64,000 bases of DNA, taken from Hibiscus mutabilis. Lineage: Eukaryota > Streptophyta > Magnoliopsida > Malvales > Malvaceae. The DNA is taken from contig CM033714.1 in assembly GCA_019671005.1 (NCBI GenBank), forward strand, positions 60,373,741 through 60,437,740, read 5' to 3'. The notes beneath the pieces were generated by a model. The model saw only the letters and a program-made list of their open reading frames with translations, was not told the DNA's origin and searched no databases. Below, in pieces: positions 11,724 through 23,224 of this stretch (its first letter is position 1; each line of letters starts with the position of its first letter). The position numbers and the translations under genes are program-made.

Positions 11724-14700
11724 ATGTATCATGTTTGAGGTCTTGAGCAGGAAGATGACCCTGATGTGATTGCAGGTATGGTAGAGCTATGCTTCGATTA
11801 TGCTTATGCATTGATAGATCCAGGCTCTACGCACTCTTTCATTAGTGAACCGATGATTTCAAAGTATGCCTCAGACTCGGAACCGGTCGCTTCCAAGATA
11901 GTTGTCTCCAATCCACTAGGAGATAGTGTAACTATCCGAATGATTTGTAAAGATTTCTCTCTGAGGATCCAAGGGATCACATTTTTGGCCAATTTGATGG
12001 CATTTCCCTTCCAAGAATTCGACCTCATCCTAGGCCTTGATTGGCTAGCTGAACACCAAGCTTAGGTTGATTACTCAAAGAAGAAATTGTACCTCCATAG
12101 GCTCAGTAAGGAGAGTATAACCTTGATGAAGTGCAAACCTGAGCCTAAAAAGAATCTTATGTGTGCTATGAAGTCTAATAAAGTCTTAAAACTCGAAGAT
12201 GTACTAGTTGTGAAAGAATTCTCAGACGTATTCCCCGAAAAACCTCCAGGACTCCCTCCCACCCGGAAAGTGGAATCAGGATAGAAGTGCAACCCGGGAC
12301 TACTCCGGTCTCTACCACTCCGTATAGAATGGCTCCAATAGAGTTAAAAAAGCTAAAGACCCAAATCCATGACCTTCTGGATAAGGGATTTATTCGACCG
12401 AGTTCCTCGCTCTGGGGAGCACCGGTTTTGTTCGTTAAGAAGAAAGATGGATCGATGCGTCTGTGCATTGACTACCGCCAGTTGAATAAAGTCATGATCA
12501 AGAACAAATATCCGCTTTCAAGGATTGACGACCTCTTTGATTAATTGAAATATGTTTGGTTTTTTCCAAGATTGACCTTCGATCTGGATTCTATCAAATG
12601 TTGGTGAAAGAGTCTGATGTTCCAAAAACTGCTTTCTGAACTAGATATGGCCACTATGAATTCTTAGTAATGCCTTTTGGGCTACTGAATGCACCCGCAG
12701 CTTTTATGGACTTGATGAATCGTGTATTTCGGCCCTATCTTGATAAGTTTGTAGTTGTCTTTATAGACGATATCCTGATCTATTCTAAAGACTCTGTTGG
12801 TCATGAATAACACCTTCGGGTTGTGCTGAAAACTCTTCGAGAGAAATAACTCTACGCCAAGTTTAGTAAGTGTGAATTCTGGCTATTCAAAGTATCTTTT
12901 CGAGGCCGTGTGATTTCTTCTATGGCAATTCAGGTTGACCCAAAGAAGATCCAAGCGATTATTGAATGGGTGCCTCCTAAGAACATTGGAGAAGTTCGCA
13001 GCTTTCTCGGGCTTACTGGTTATTATCGCAGATTCGTTAAGGGATTCTCCTTGATTGTTGCACCCTTAACAAAATCTCTTCGTAAAGACACTTCATTTAT
13101 ATAGACTATAGACCAGCAAAAGAGTTTCGACCAACTCAAGCAAGTTCTCACTCATACCCCGTCCTAGTGTAACCGGAGTCGGGTAAGGGTTTCACCATCT
13201 ATAGCGATGCATCGTGTTCTGATGCAAGAAGGTAAAGTTATAGCTTATGCTTCACATCATCTCAAGCCACATGAGCTAAGCTATCCGACCCATGATCTGG
13301 AGTTAGCCGCAATTGTGTTTGCTCTGAAGATCTGGCGACACTATCTATATGGTGAAAAGTGTTACATGTATACTAATCACAAAAGTCTGAAATACATCTC
13401 AACTCAGAAAGAGTTAAACCTTCGTCAACGCTGGTGGATGGAGCTGTTGATAGACTACAATCTAGTCATAGACTACCATCCCGGTAAAGCCAATGTGGTG
13501 GCTGATGCTCTTAGCCGGAAACCCGTTCATTCTCCGAGATATTTGAATGCCCATTTTTGACTCAAAAAGTGTGGTAATCTATTGGCTAAATTGAAGGTAC
13601 AGTCAAACATCATATCTTGAATCAAAGCAGTCCAAAAATCCGATGAGAAGTTGCAACCTCTTATTGCCAAGTTTAAGAATAGCCCAGATCCTGACTTCGC
13701 TATGAACTTTGAGGGCTTATTGTGTTTCCGCAACCGCATATGTGTTCCTGACGATAATGATCTTCAGAATCAAATTTTGAGCGAAGCACACTCTAGCCCT
13801 TTCTCCGTACATGCAGGAGCTATTAAGATGTACAATGATCTAAAAGAGTTATATTAGTGGTCTGGTATGAAAAATGTGATCACAGACTTCGTGGCTATGT
13901 GTTTGACTTGCCAACGAGTCAAAGCTGAGCATAAAGTACCAACTGGCCTGCTATAGCCTATCGAGCTCCCATAATGGAAATGGGAACGTATTACGATGGA
14001 TTTCGTAAGTGGTCTGTCACTGACACCGAAAATCAATGATGCTATTTGGGTCATTGTAGAGCGATTCACCAAATATGCTCATTTTCTTCCGGTGAGAATG
14101 GATTTCAGTTTTCCTAAACTCGCGAAATTATATATCCTTGAAGTTATTTGGTTACATGGTATTCTTGTATCCATCATCTCTGATCGTGATCCTTGATTCA
14201 CATCTCGGTTTTAGAAGACCTTACGCGAGGCTTTGGGAACTAAAGTGAACCTTAGCACCGCTTCCCATCCTCAAACTGACGACCAAATGAAAAAAGTTAT
14301 TCAGATTCTGGAGGATATGCTTCGAGCTTGTGTCATTGACTTCGGGAACACATGGGAGAAATCCCTACCCCTAGTCGAGTTTTCTTACAATAACAACTAC
14401 CAGGCTTCAATTCAAATGGCCCCGTACGAAGCCCTCTATGGAAAGAGATGTATAACTCCTCTTTGTTGGACCAAACTCGGTGAAGGCAAGATGTTAGGCC
14501 CTGATTTGCTTCGGGAAATCGAAAAAAAGGATGACCATTGTCCGCGATCGACTTAAAGTTGCCTTCGATCGATATAAGTCCTATGCTGATCTGAAAATAA
14601 GAGACATCCAGTATGAGGTTACTGAGAAAGCCTTCCTTAAGGTATCTCCATGGAATGAGATCCTTCATTTCGAGAAGAAAGAAAAGTTAAGTCCTCGTTT

Positions 14701-15036
14701 CATCGGTCTGTTCAAAATGATTGAAAGAATTGGACCTGTTGCCTACCGATTAGCTCTTCTTGAGGAGTAAAGTCATATTCATAACGTCTTCCATGTATCT
14801 ATGATACGTAAGTACCGGTCAGATCCTTCCCATGTGATTGAACTGGAATCTGTAAAGATCCAATCCAATCTGACGTACGAGGAAGAACTGGTACAGATCC
14901 TCGCACGAGAAGTTAAACAGCTTCATAACAAGTCTGTGCCTTTGGTAAAGGTCCTATGGAGAAGCCATTCCGTTTAAGAAGCAACGTGGGAACCTGAAGA
15001 AACTATGAAAAAACAATATCCTCATTTGTTCATTTA
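11724..15036 (+). pseudogene. chromovirus pol: protease, RT, RNase H, integrase, chromodomain
   Basis: Protease is at 11766-12065 with the active site 'LIDPGSTHSFI'. Reverse transcriptase is at 12287-12800 with 'LCIDYRQLNK', 'MPFGLLNAPAAFMDLMN' and the catalytic 'FIDDILIYS' near 12760. The connection region has 'FLGLTGYYRRFVKGF'. RNase H is at 13207-13560 with 'YASHHLKPHE', 'YTNHKSLKYI' and 'DYHPGKANVVADALSR'. Integrase has a zinc finger near 13785-13925 (H..H..CLTC) and core 'MDFVSGL', 'ISDRDP' and 'HPQTDDQ'. A chromodomain is at about 14830-15030 ('WEPEE'). Stops break the frame at 12063, 12542, 13855, 14194 and other points. Almost all are CAA/CAG to TAA/TAG, CGA to TGA or TGG to TAG, as expected from cytosine deamination. 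Confidence 0.93.
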
Positions 15037-15064
15037 AGGTGAAAATTCGATGATGAATTTTCTT

Positions 15065-15078
15065 AAAGGGGAGAGAAT
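15065..15078 (+). other. polypurine tract of the chromovirus
   Basis: AAAGGGGAGAGAAT lies immediately before the 3' LTR start TGTCACATCCCG at 15079. This is where second-strand DNA synthesis would be primed. Confidence 0.85.
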
Positions 15079-16996
15079 TGTCACATCCCGAAAATCGGCC
15101 TAGTTGAAATTAAGCTTCGGTGATCGGAAATTTTGAAACCAATGTAATGATATTTGTAATGATTGACTTTTGTACTCATCATGATGAATGAAATTACATT
15201 TTGGCCCTAAGTGAGTAAACGGACCCCTTGTATGAAATTCGAAGCCCAAAATGCAAATTTGAGCTAGTCGTATCGATATGGCCATGTGGGTATCGATACA
15301 GTTTAACCGTTAATAACTAACTTTCTTATTTTGGCGTGGGCGTACCGATATAGCCATACGCTTATCGATACGGGTCCCCTATTTTAAGTAGATTTGATGT
15401 CATTTTTTTGCAGAGAGATGATGTAAGGTGGTGAGTGACCCCTATGTTTGCCTAATATCACGTGAAAACCATCAGAACTCATGACCAAATAAGGTCATAA
15501 GCCAACTTGGGGAGTTGCTAACCTTGGAATTAGAAAAACCTTTATGGGAGGAAAGGTTTCTATTGGCTAACATGTAGGTAGGGAATGATTAAGGTCATAA
15601 CCCTTTTTAAATGAATTAAAAAAAGAAGCTTTCATCTTTCCTACCTTACATCCCCGGCAAATCAAACTTACCCTTAGCTACCAAAACAAGCTAACACCTC
15701 CATTTTCATCCCATACCTCAAGCTCAAGCTTACACCTATCTCTCTAGTCACCTTAAGATCATCTCATCTTCAGTCTAAAGGCATCATATCAAAGCTATCC
15801 ATTGGGTAAAGAAAAGCCCCATTTCGATCATCGGATTCCATAAACAATTAGAGCTTAATTTCTAATTGAAATCCTAATGCTATTCTTGAAAGCTTGATTG
15901 TTCTATTGTTTGATGATTCTATGTGCTTTCCTAGCTCAAACAAGAAGAAAAATAATCCACCATTCCCAATTGGAGCTAGGAACAAAGGAATAGAAATTCA
16001 GAAATCCTAAAAGCTTCTGTGCTCTAAGGTGAGTGTAGTTGTGTCAAGGGATAGTCTCGGTGCCATCATGTTGCATTTGCTATGTCGAATTTAATTGTAC
16101 ATATGGTCTAAGTTCAAATAGAACATGCATTGATATGGATGTCCAAGGCAAGGCTTGGTAAGTTTTGATATAAGTTGATATGCTATATGTGAATTTGGTA
16201 TGATTATATGATAATATGTGTGTGATACATGATATAGAGCTAAGGCTCATTTGATATTCGATATTCTATGAATGAAAAGATGTGAATTATGTTATGATAT
16301 GTGAAATTGGATAAATATGGACATTGGATACAATTAGCATGCCATAGGATTATTTGAGCTCGTAAAAGTAAGGGTGGACTACGGTCCGAGGCTACGGCCT
16401 ATTTGTGGGGGAAATAAGGATGGATTGTGTAAGGGACTATTCAGAGCTACGGCTCAAGGCTACGACTTATTTTCGATTTCTGATATGTTGGTGTATAGGG
16501 GATCCGTGTATCCATTGGTTACCATGCCCAAGGAACTAATATGTGATTTGATTTGTAATTTGATATATGAAAGTATGCAACTATATGATTTGAGAATGAG
16601 ATTTGTATATGAATTTGCTATAATATCATTCATGTCATTACCTATTAAATTGTTTTTGTAATAACTACCTCACTAGGCTATGTAAGCCTAACATATGTGT
16701 GTCCCATGCATTTCAGGATCCTAAAGAATTCTGGCTACCGATCATGTGCTTCCGTTGCAAGTCTCATCTTCATAAGTATATGCATGTCTATATTTTGCCT
16801 TAAAATCCTAGTCAAGTGGCATATGGTCCAAACATGTTTTGTATAAGCCTTTTGATGGTTGTGTAATAGTTCCATATTGACCTACTGTTGTATGTATAAA
16901 AGGGGTATGCTTTGGAAATGATTAGCTTGTTAAAATGTATCTGAAATGAGCCTAAAGTGAAAACTAGGTAAACAGATTCGAAATGCAAAAAATTTG
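15079..16996 (+). repeat. 3' LTR of the chromovirus, truncated
   Basis: It aligns with 7692-9600 of the 5' LTR to about 16990 ('CGAAATGCAAAAAATTTG'), where similarity stops abruptly. The last ~720 bases, including the CA terminus, are absent. It carries a small insertion near 15178-15195 relative to the 5' copy. The stem-loop TAGGCTATGTAAGCCTA is conserved at 16674-16690. Confidence 0.9.
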
Positions 16997-17657
16997 ATCT
17001 ACCAGATGTAACGTCAAATCAAGTCATTAAAAAAAATTCGACCTCTAGTCAGTCCACCTAATATGCAATGAACGACAAATACATATAGAAATCTTTTATA
17101 GAGTGTTACGCTAAAGAATAGACGGCTGCTAGACCTCTTAAACTTTTTTTCGCATTTGAAACCCTACCACCACTTTGAGTATACGATATGTCAACATTAA
17201 ATCCGAATCATGTCAAATCAAGAACAGATAAAAAGTCTTTAAGACAATTTATATGCTTTCTCAAATAATATTACTTGTTTGTTTTAATACTTTGATCGAA
17301 AGTAAACTATATTTAGTTAAAAATTTATATGAGTTAAATTCATAAATTAATTTTAACCATGTTCTAAAATTATATATAATTTGTTTAATTAAATTAATTC
17401 AACAATTAATTTCATTCATATGAAAATTAAAAACAACACCTACTGCACTTGAATTCCGATCATTTAAACCATAGGGTATGACCTTGTATGTCCTTGTAAC
17501 GTTTGTAATAATATTATTACGATTCTAATATTACAAACAATGAGTGACATCTAGCAATGCATCATTGTTACTTAAGCTACAAAAATTCTTCTTTCAACCT
17601 AACCTAGTCTTCTTTCAACATAACCTTTATGTGGTTAACTTTTTGATGCATTATATC
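16997..17657. other. AT-rich intergenic stretch
   Basis: No coding signal and no recognisable element is seen. The left edge is the truncation point of the chromovirus LTR; the right edge is the target site of a hAT-like MITE. Confidence 0.5.
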
Positions 17658-17665
17658 CTTTTGTC

Positions 17666-18354
17666 TATGGGTGTAAACGAACAAAGAGTTTGATGAACTG
17701 TTCCTGAACCGTTTGTATAGCGCTCATTTATTAAGCTAAGTAAACGAGCATGAACAAAATTTTTTGTTCATTCAATAAATGAACGAACACAAATAGAGGT
17801 GTGTTCAATTCATTTATTTTCATGAACGAGCTCATTTATTGGCTCGATTACCCCATTCTCAATTTCCTTTTTTTACATTTTAAATATTGATGAAGGTAAG
17901 GATTAAATTAATCATAGGGTGAACTTTGGTGCTTAAACAGTGAAGCCTAAGAAGCATAAGGACTAGTGGTGTAATTTCACTATTTTTAGTGAACAAATAA
18001 ACGAACATGTTCACAAAAGTTAAACGAACATGTTCGCAAAAGTTAAACAAACATGTTCATAAAAGTTAAACGAATATGTTCATGAACATTAAAAAAACAT
18101 GTTTGCAAACATATAAACGAACATGTTCATGAATGTTAAACAAACATGTTCGCGAACATATAAACGAACATGTTCACGAACATTAAATAAACATGTTCGC
18201 AAATGTTAAATAAATCAACATGAACACCTTTAAAAATAAACAAAAAAAACGAACACGATAGTAAATATTTAAACGAACATGAACACCTTCAAAAATAAAC
18301 AAACAAAAAAGAATAAAGTCGTGTTCGTTCAATCTCAATTCATTTACACCTTTA
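17666..18354. mobile_element. hAT-like MITE, family A copy 1
   Basis: Terminal inverted repeats are TATGGGTGTAAACGAAC on the left and, as reverse complement, TAAAGGTGTAAATGAAT on the right. They are flanked by an 8-base duplication, CTTTTGTC (17658-17665) against CTTTTTTC (18355-18362), 7 of 8 matching, which is the hAT hallmark. The interior (about 18000-18260) is a degenerate tandem array of 'AAACGAACATGTTC' words. A stretch at 17930-17990 recurs in reverse orientation inside the element at 58564, so both belong to one family. It encodes no transposase. Confidence 0.8.
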
Positions 18355-18362
18355 CTTTTTTC

Positions 18363-18917
18363 CTTTATATCTAGAGTGAACACAAGTCATGGAGCAATCA
18401 CACATGTATAGTCCATCTAACATTCCTTGATATCTCGAGTATACTATAATAAACAAATAAGTATGATATCTAATATCAACTTATTTGAGCAAAACCATGC
18501 ATTTCTAGTCTTACTCAATCAAGTAGCCAAATACATTATTCTTATTATGTAAGAAAGACAAATCTTATCTATATCAATCGTATCTTAGTACATAGATTGT
18601 GGTATAACCAATAACAATATTTATAGTACGGCCAATAACAATAGATGTTTGACTGTATCAAAATATACAACTCACGATGTTGGGATAATTACAATCTCCA
18701 GTTAAAGGATAAGATACATAGTTATCACTATGAGTAATGTTGTGACTATCAGATAATAATTCAAGAAACATACTCACAACGGGTTTGTCCAATATGTTGT
18801 TCTCTAACACATATTCATCTAAGCCCACAATAACATTTGACCAAAGACATTTCAAGAAAAAATATGAGAACTTTATTATAAACTAGTTCATTTAAAACAC
18901 ATAATAGAAACTAAAAT
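18363..18917. other. intergenic stretch, nothing recognised
   Basis: A 65-codon minus-strand frame at 18855-18658 shows no family resemblance. I see no promoter, repeat or RNA signal. Confidence 0.4.
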
Positions 18918-19671
18918 TGTTGATGCCGATTTTGGGTAACACTAGACAAGGAGGTGGAGATGGTGGCCAGAGAAAAGTTTGGGGCCGACGATGAGTGGTT
19001 CACTCGTAGAAGACAAGCTGAGATCCAAAAAGAACCATGGTTGGTCATTAAGTTGGGCAGTTCACCCATGATTGGTTCGGGGCCGAGAGCCGCTGGGATG
19101 TGGTCAGCTACAGTTGGTGGTGGTTCACTCATTCTGATGTGGGTGGAGAGCCACTAGTCGAGAGAGAGGGGATAGTAAGTGAGGAATATGGGTGTGATAG
19201 CCATTGGGGAGTTAAGGGGGTATCTCCTTTGTCTTCGGTCTTGGGGGTATTTATGGCCCCTTGGTGCCGTGGATGGCGGGACGTTTGACGAGACTACGCC
19301 AGACCTAGTGATGGTTGTTGGTAGGGTGGCAGGCAGTAGCTCGGCTTGTTAGGTTGTGAGCTTAGTTGGACTTGATGGTTGTTTTATCTTGGCATAGTGG
19401 CCGAGAGCGGGAGGCCTACGAAGTTGATAGGTCCGGGGCATAGGAGAGCCTTGGCTCTATCATCGTTTGGAGCGTGTCGCGGAGACGGTGATATTGTCTC
19501 CAGAGGTAGGGCCTTTTAGAGGGTCTATCGTGAGGCTAGCTGGTTCTGGAGGCTTGTGGGCTCTAGGGCTTCACAAATCTCGTAGGTGAGTCTTCGAAGG
19601 GGAATACTGAGGTGTAGTGTGGGGGTCTCCAGTGGCAGGGTTTTCTAGAGAAGTTTAGTGGAGGAACAACA
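18918..19671 (-). repeat. left long direct repeat (putative 3' LTR)
   Basis: It pairs with 21471-22247. Short frames here (18954-19157 plus, 19132-18911 minus) are by-products of GC-rich repeat sequence. Confidence 0.65.
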
Positions 19672-19869
19672 TCAATCCCCTTTTTAGTAAAAAGTGCCAT
19701 AAAGTGGCATAAACTGAGACCTTACTAATCTGTTGGTCAAGAAACGGAGATATGCATGAGAGTTAGTGTCTCAGTGTTGTGTTCTTGGAGAAAGATCTTC
19801 TTCCAAAGGCTTTGATCAAAGGAACCATGGCAGGTTTCTTTTTTTTTGTTAGAGCCAGAAATAGGTGGA

Positions 19870-20170
19870 GAAACAAATGTTACGGTTGGAACCTTGCTCG
19901 ACACCCTTAGAATATTGAATGGGCGGAACCTTGCTCGATAGCCTTGGAGAAATAAACATTTAATGGGCGGAGCCCTGCTCAATGCCTATCAAATATCAAA
20001 CGGACAGAGCCTTGCTCGATGCTCAAGAAGAAATAAATATATAAAGGGGGAGAAGTTTTGCTCGACACCATTTGTAGAAATAAACATGTACTGGGCGGAG
20101 CCTTGCTCAACACCCTTAGAGAAATAAAAATATATATTGGGCGAAGCCTTGCTCGACGCCCTTGAAGAAT
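19870..20170. repeat. minisatellite with unit of about 36-47 bases
   Basis: Seven degenerate copies of a unit built on 'GGGCGGAGCCTTGCTCGACG' followed by 'CCCTTGGAGAAATAAACAT' occur in a row; an isolated copy lies at 20456-20486. Unit lengths vary and the whole unit drifts, as in a minisatellite within a retroelement interior. Confidence 0.75.
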
Positions 20171-21470
20171 CATATTAATCGTCTCATTCCCATTGGTGGA
20201 TCATTTGTAAATATAGGCAGAGGCATCTCCATGCGGAGTCATCTTAAACCCTTGGAGAGTTAGTTATAATTTTTGGAATGAGGCATCTCTCACCCTTGTA
20301 GAATCGAGCGTTATTGTTTGGAGATTTTCTCAACACTCTTTTAGCATCAAGCGCTATGAGTGGATGTGTCTCTTTTTATGCTCTCATAGGGTTTCTCTAG
20401 AGAAGCACGGAGGTATCCTTCTAGTAATACATGTGTATTAGTAGAAATAGTATATGGGTGGAGCCTTGCTCGACGCCTTTGGAGATAACTTTTGTAAATT
20501 TAGTCGATAATCAAATGGAGGCACTTCGAGATTCGTATAGACAGTCGTGATTCGAGAGGTGTCGAATGGGCGGAGACGACTAGGCATGCATGCGGTGTGG
20601 TAATACCGGAGGATGGAGGTTTACTCATTTGTATTCATTTATTCATAACAGTTTAAGCACTTGTCGGGGAGGTACCAATTCTTCGGGGTGCTTTATGTAC
20701 CAATGGGCTAACCCCTGTACCTTATAATTTTGTGGAGGAGATTGTTTGTAGAAGAATAGTTGGGGAGAAATCATTTGTAGAAGAGCATTTGGGAAGAGCT
20801 TCAAGTTAGGTGCCTTGAATGTTGGGGATCAATTGTTTGTAGAATAGTTGTTCCTTCGTAATGCTTTAATGTTGAAGTGAACAACTCGACGTTGTTTGGT
20901 GATGGCTTCGATGTTCATGTCAACTAGAAGTGTTTACAGAGTATGGTGTCATTGCAACACATTTGCAGAAGTTAGTGCCAAAAGATTTTGGAGCATGTGG
21001 CGCGTGGTATTCCTCTCGTGCTTTTGCGAATGATGTATGCCATGAGGATTTTGGAGTATGTGGCACGTTGTATCCTTCCGTAAAACATTCAAGCAAAAGT
21101 ATCAAATAGCTTTGACAATCTCATAAACTTACAGCGGTTGTTGCTGATGGTGGAGATACTTCATAGACCCTTAGAGCATGGTCTCGACGCGCCCTAAGGA
21201 CGTTGACGGTAGGCACCAAAAAACTAGAATCTGCTAAAGAGAGTTTCGAGTTTTTTCTAGCTGTTACCGGCCAAAAAAATTGGGTGTTTCCTATAGGCTT
21301 AGAGACAGTATGTGATCTCAAAAGGTTCACCGTCATCTTCGATCTTGCCATCCATGTTGTTGGTCACGAAGATTGAGTATGCCAAAAGCGTCGATTGAAA
21401 TAGCTTGAAGCAGGAAAGCTATCGCAACTGATTCTCTCGGTCAGAAAGACGTCAATGCTCACCACATCAA

Positions 21471-22247
21471 TTATTGGTGCCGATTTTGGGTGACACCAGA
21501 TATGAAGGTGGAGATGGTGGCTAGAGGAAGGTTTGGGGCCGACGATGAGTGGTTCACTCGTCGAAAGATAAGCCAAGAGCCACGAAGGACCATGGTAGGT
21601 CATTGAGTTAGGCGGTTTATCCTTGATTGGTCTAGGGTTAAAAGCTGCTAGTAGTGCCGAGCCAGTGGCCGATTGTGGTTGACTATAGTTGGTGGTGGTT
21701 CACTCATCTAATGTGAGCAGAAAGCCACAGGTAGAGAGAGAGAGAGAGATAGTGGGTGAGGAAGATGGGTGTGATAACCCTTAGAAAGTTTAGAGAGCAT
21801 CATCTTTGTCTTTGAACTTAGGGTATTTATAGCCCTTTGGTGTTGTGGATGGCAGGATGTTTGACGAGACTGCGCTAGGCCTAGTGATGTTCGTTGGTAG
21901 GCTAGCAAGCGGTAGCTCAGCTTGTCATGTTGCGGGCTCAGCTGGAATTGATGACTGTCTTATCTTGGTGCGGTGGCCGAGAGCATGAAGTCTCTGGGTT
22001 GATAGGTATGGGGGTAGAGGAGCCCAAGCTCCATGATCGTTTGGAGCGTGCTGCAGAGGCGGTGATGTTGTCTTCGGAGGTAGGGCCTTTCGGTGGGTCT
22101 GTCATGAGGCTAGCTGGTTCTGGAGGCTTGTGAGCTTTGGGGCTCCACAGATCTCAGGGGTGAGTCTCCAAAGGAAAATGTCAGAGTGTAGTGTGGGGGT
22201 CTTCGGAAATGAGATTTTTTAGAGAAATTTAGCAAAAGTACAACAAC
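21471..22247 (-). repeat. right long direct repeat (putative 5' LTR)
   Basis: It pairs with 18918-19671. It contains a GA microsatellite near 21735-21750 and ends in a CAA microsatellite (22241-22262) that blurs the exact boundary. Confidence 0.6.
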
Positions 22248-22378
22248 AACAACAACAACAACAATAACAATGTCTTAAATTAATACAATCATTTCATGAT
22301 TGATCTTTGGGCATACTCTAACATAATAACTAGAATTTCAGTTACAAGTTTACCATTGCTAATAAAAAAATTCTACTT

Positions 22379-23181
22379 TGGGTAAACTACATTGGTGGTC
22401 ACCAACTATCACATTTTTCCTGTTTTAGTTAGCCAACTAATTTTTTTGTCAAAATCGTCACTAATATTTTATTTTGTTATCATTTTAGTCACTGATCGTT
22501 AAAAACTAACAGAGATGGTGATGTGTCATGGGATAATAACACTTTTAGTCCTAAAACTTGTACATTCTATTAATTAGATCCTAATTCAAAATAACTCATC
22601 AAATATATGGGTCAAACCCCAAATTTCTTATTTTCTTTCCTCTATCTCTGCAACTACACTTCTCTTTCTTTTCTTCTTCCCCATTTTTGTTAATGGCGAA
22701 TCACTGCTTCTCTCATGGATCTCGCTTTTACGTAGAGTACAAATTGCATTGATTTTCAACCACTTATCTATGCACTCTGCATGGAAAACATGCTTGCATG
22801 GCAGTTGCCTTAACTCATCATCATCAGCATAGTCCAACAAACAAATGCAACAAGTCTACAATCCTCTTAGTTGGCAAGAATCCAAAACAAGAAGTGCACA
22901 AGTGTTGTTGCATAAGAAGAAGAAAGAAAATGGGAAATTTGGAGTTTGACCTGTGTATTTAATGAGTTATTTTGAATTAAGACCTAATTAATAGGATGTA
23001 CAAGTTTTAGGACTAAAAGTGTTATTATCCCATGACACATCACCATCTCCGTTAATTTTTTAACGATCGGTGGCCAAAATGATAATGAAAAGTAATGTTA
23101 GTGACGGTTTTGACAAAAAAATTAGTTGGGTGACCAAAACAGAAAAAAGTGATAGTTGGGTGACCACCCATGTAGTTTACC
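22379..23181. mobile_element. MULE-type element with long inverted repeats and captured gene fragment
   Basis: The ends form inverted repeats of roughly 250 bases: GGGTAAACTACATTGGTGGTCACC at left matches the reverse complement of the right end, and similarity continues through 'TGACACATCACCATCTC' and 'ATGTACAAGTTTTAG'. A perfect 9-base duplication ATTCTACTT flanks it (22370-22378 and 23182-23190), the length typical of Mutator-like elements. The central ~230 bases are unlike the arms and encode a RING-H2 fragment on the minus strand. No transposase is present. Half-copies of the same family lie near 49060 and 54000. Confidence 0.85.
22719..22852 (-). pseudogene. captured RING-H2 finger fragment inside the MULE
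   Basis: The minus strand reads CCICLLDYADDDELRQLPCK, then HVFHAECIDKWLKINAICTL. This matches plant RING-H2 E3 ubiquitin ligases (C-x2-C ... C-x-H-x2-H-x2-C). The final pair, normally C-P-x-C, reads C-T-L-R, so one zinc ligand is gone. The codon before the first cysteines is followed upstream by an in-frame stop (near 22856). It is a gene piece carried by the transposon, not a working ligase. Confidence 0.7.
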
Positions 23182-23224
23182 ATTCTACTTATTGTTCGAA
23201 TGAATACCTATTTAAATGAAGAAT

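Larger units (their letters stand above)
7692..16996 (+). mobile_element. nearly complete, inactive Del/Tekay-type chromovirus (Ty3/gypsy)
   Basis: The element reads in order: 5' LTR (7692-10315), primer-binding site, gag with zinc knuckle, protease, reverse transcriptase, RNase H, integrase with HHCC zinc finger, chromodomain, polypurine tract, 3' LTR (15079-16996). This is the standard order of plant chromoviruses. The 3' LTR stops about 720 bases early, so the right terminus and target-site duplication are lost. In the first ~100 aligned LTR bases I count about seven differences, nearly all transitions, so the insertion is old. Many in-frame stops interrupt both gag and pol. Confidence 0.93.
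18918..22247 (-). mobile_element. probable non-autonomous LTR retroelement (LARD-like)
   Basis: Two direct repeats of about 750-775 bases (18918-19671 and 21471-22247) flank 1.8 kb of non-coding DNA. Both copies share blocks such as 'GCCGATTTTGGG', 'GATGAGTGGTTCACTCGT' and 'CTAGCTGGTTCTGGAGG' in the same order. On the minus strand the left copy begins TGTTGTTCC and ends GGCATCAACA, and is preceded by a purine-rich tract (AAAAAGGGGATTGAT, 19672-19688), so the element points leftward. It contains no gag or pol. I did not find a convincing primer-binding site or target-site duplication, so the class is an inference. Confidence 0.6.

Noticed and set aside
19870..20170. CRISPR-like regular repeats
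   Set aside because: Units drift along their whole length, spacing varies, there are no unique spacers, and the host is a plant; it is a minisatellite.
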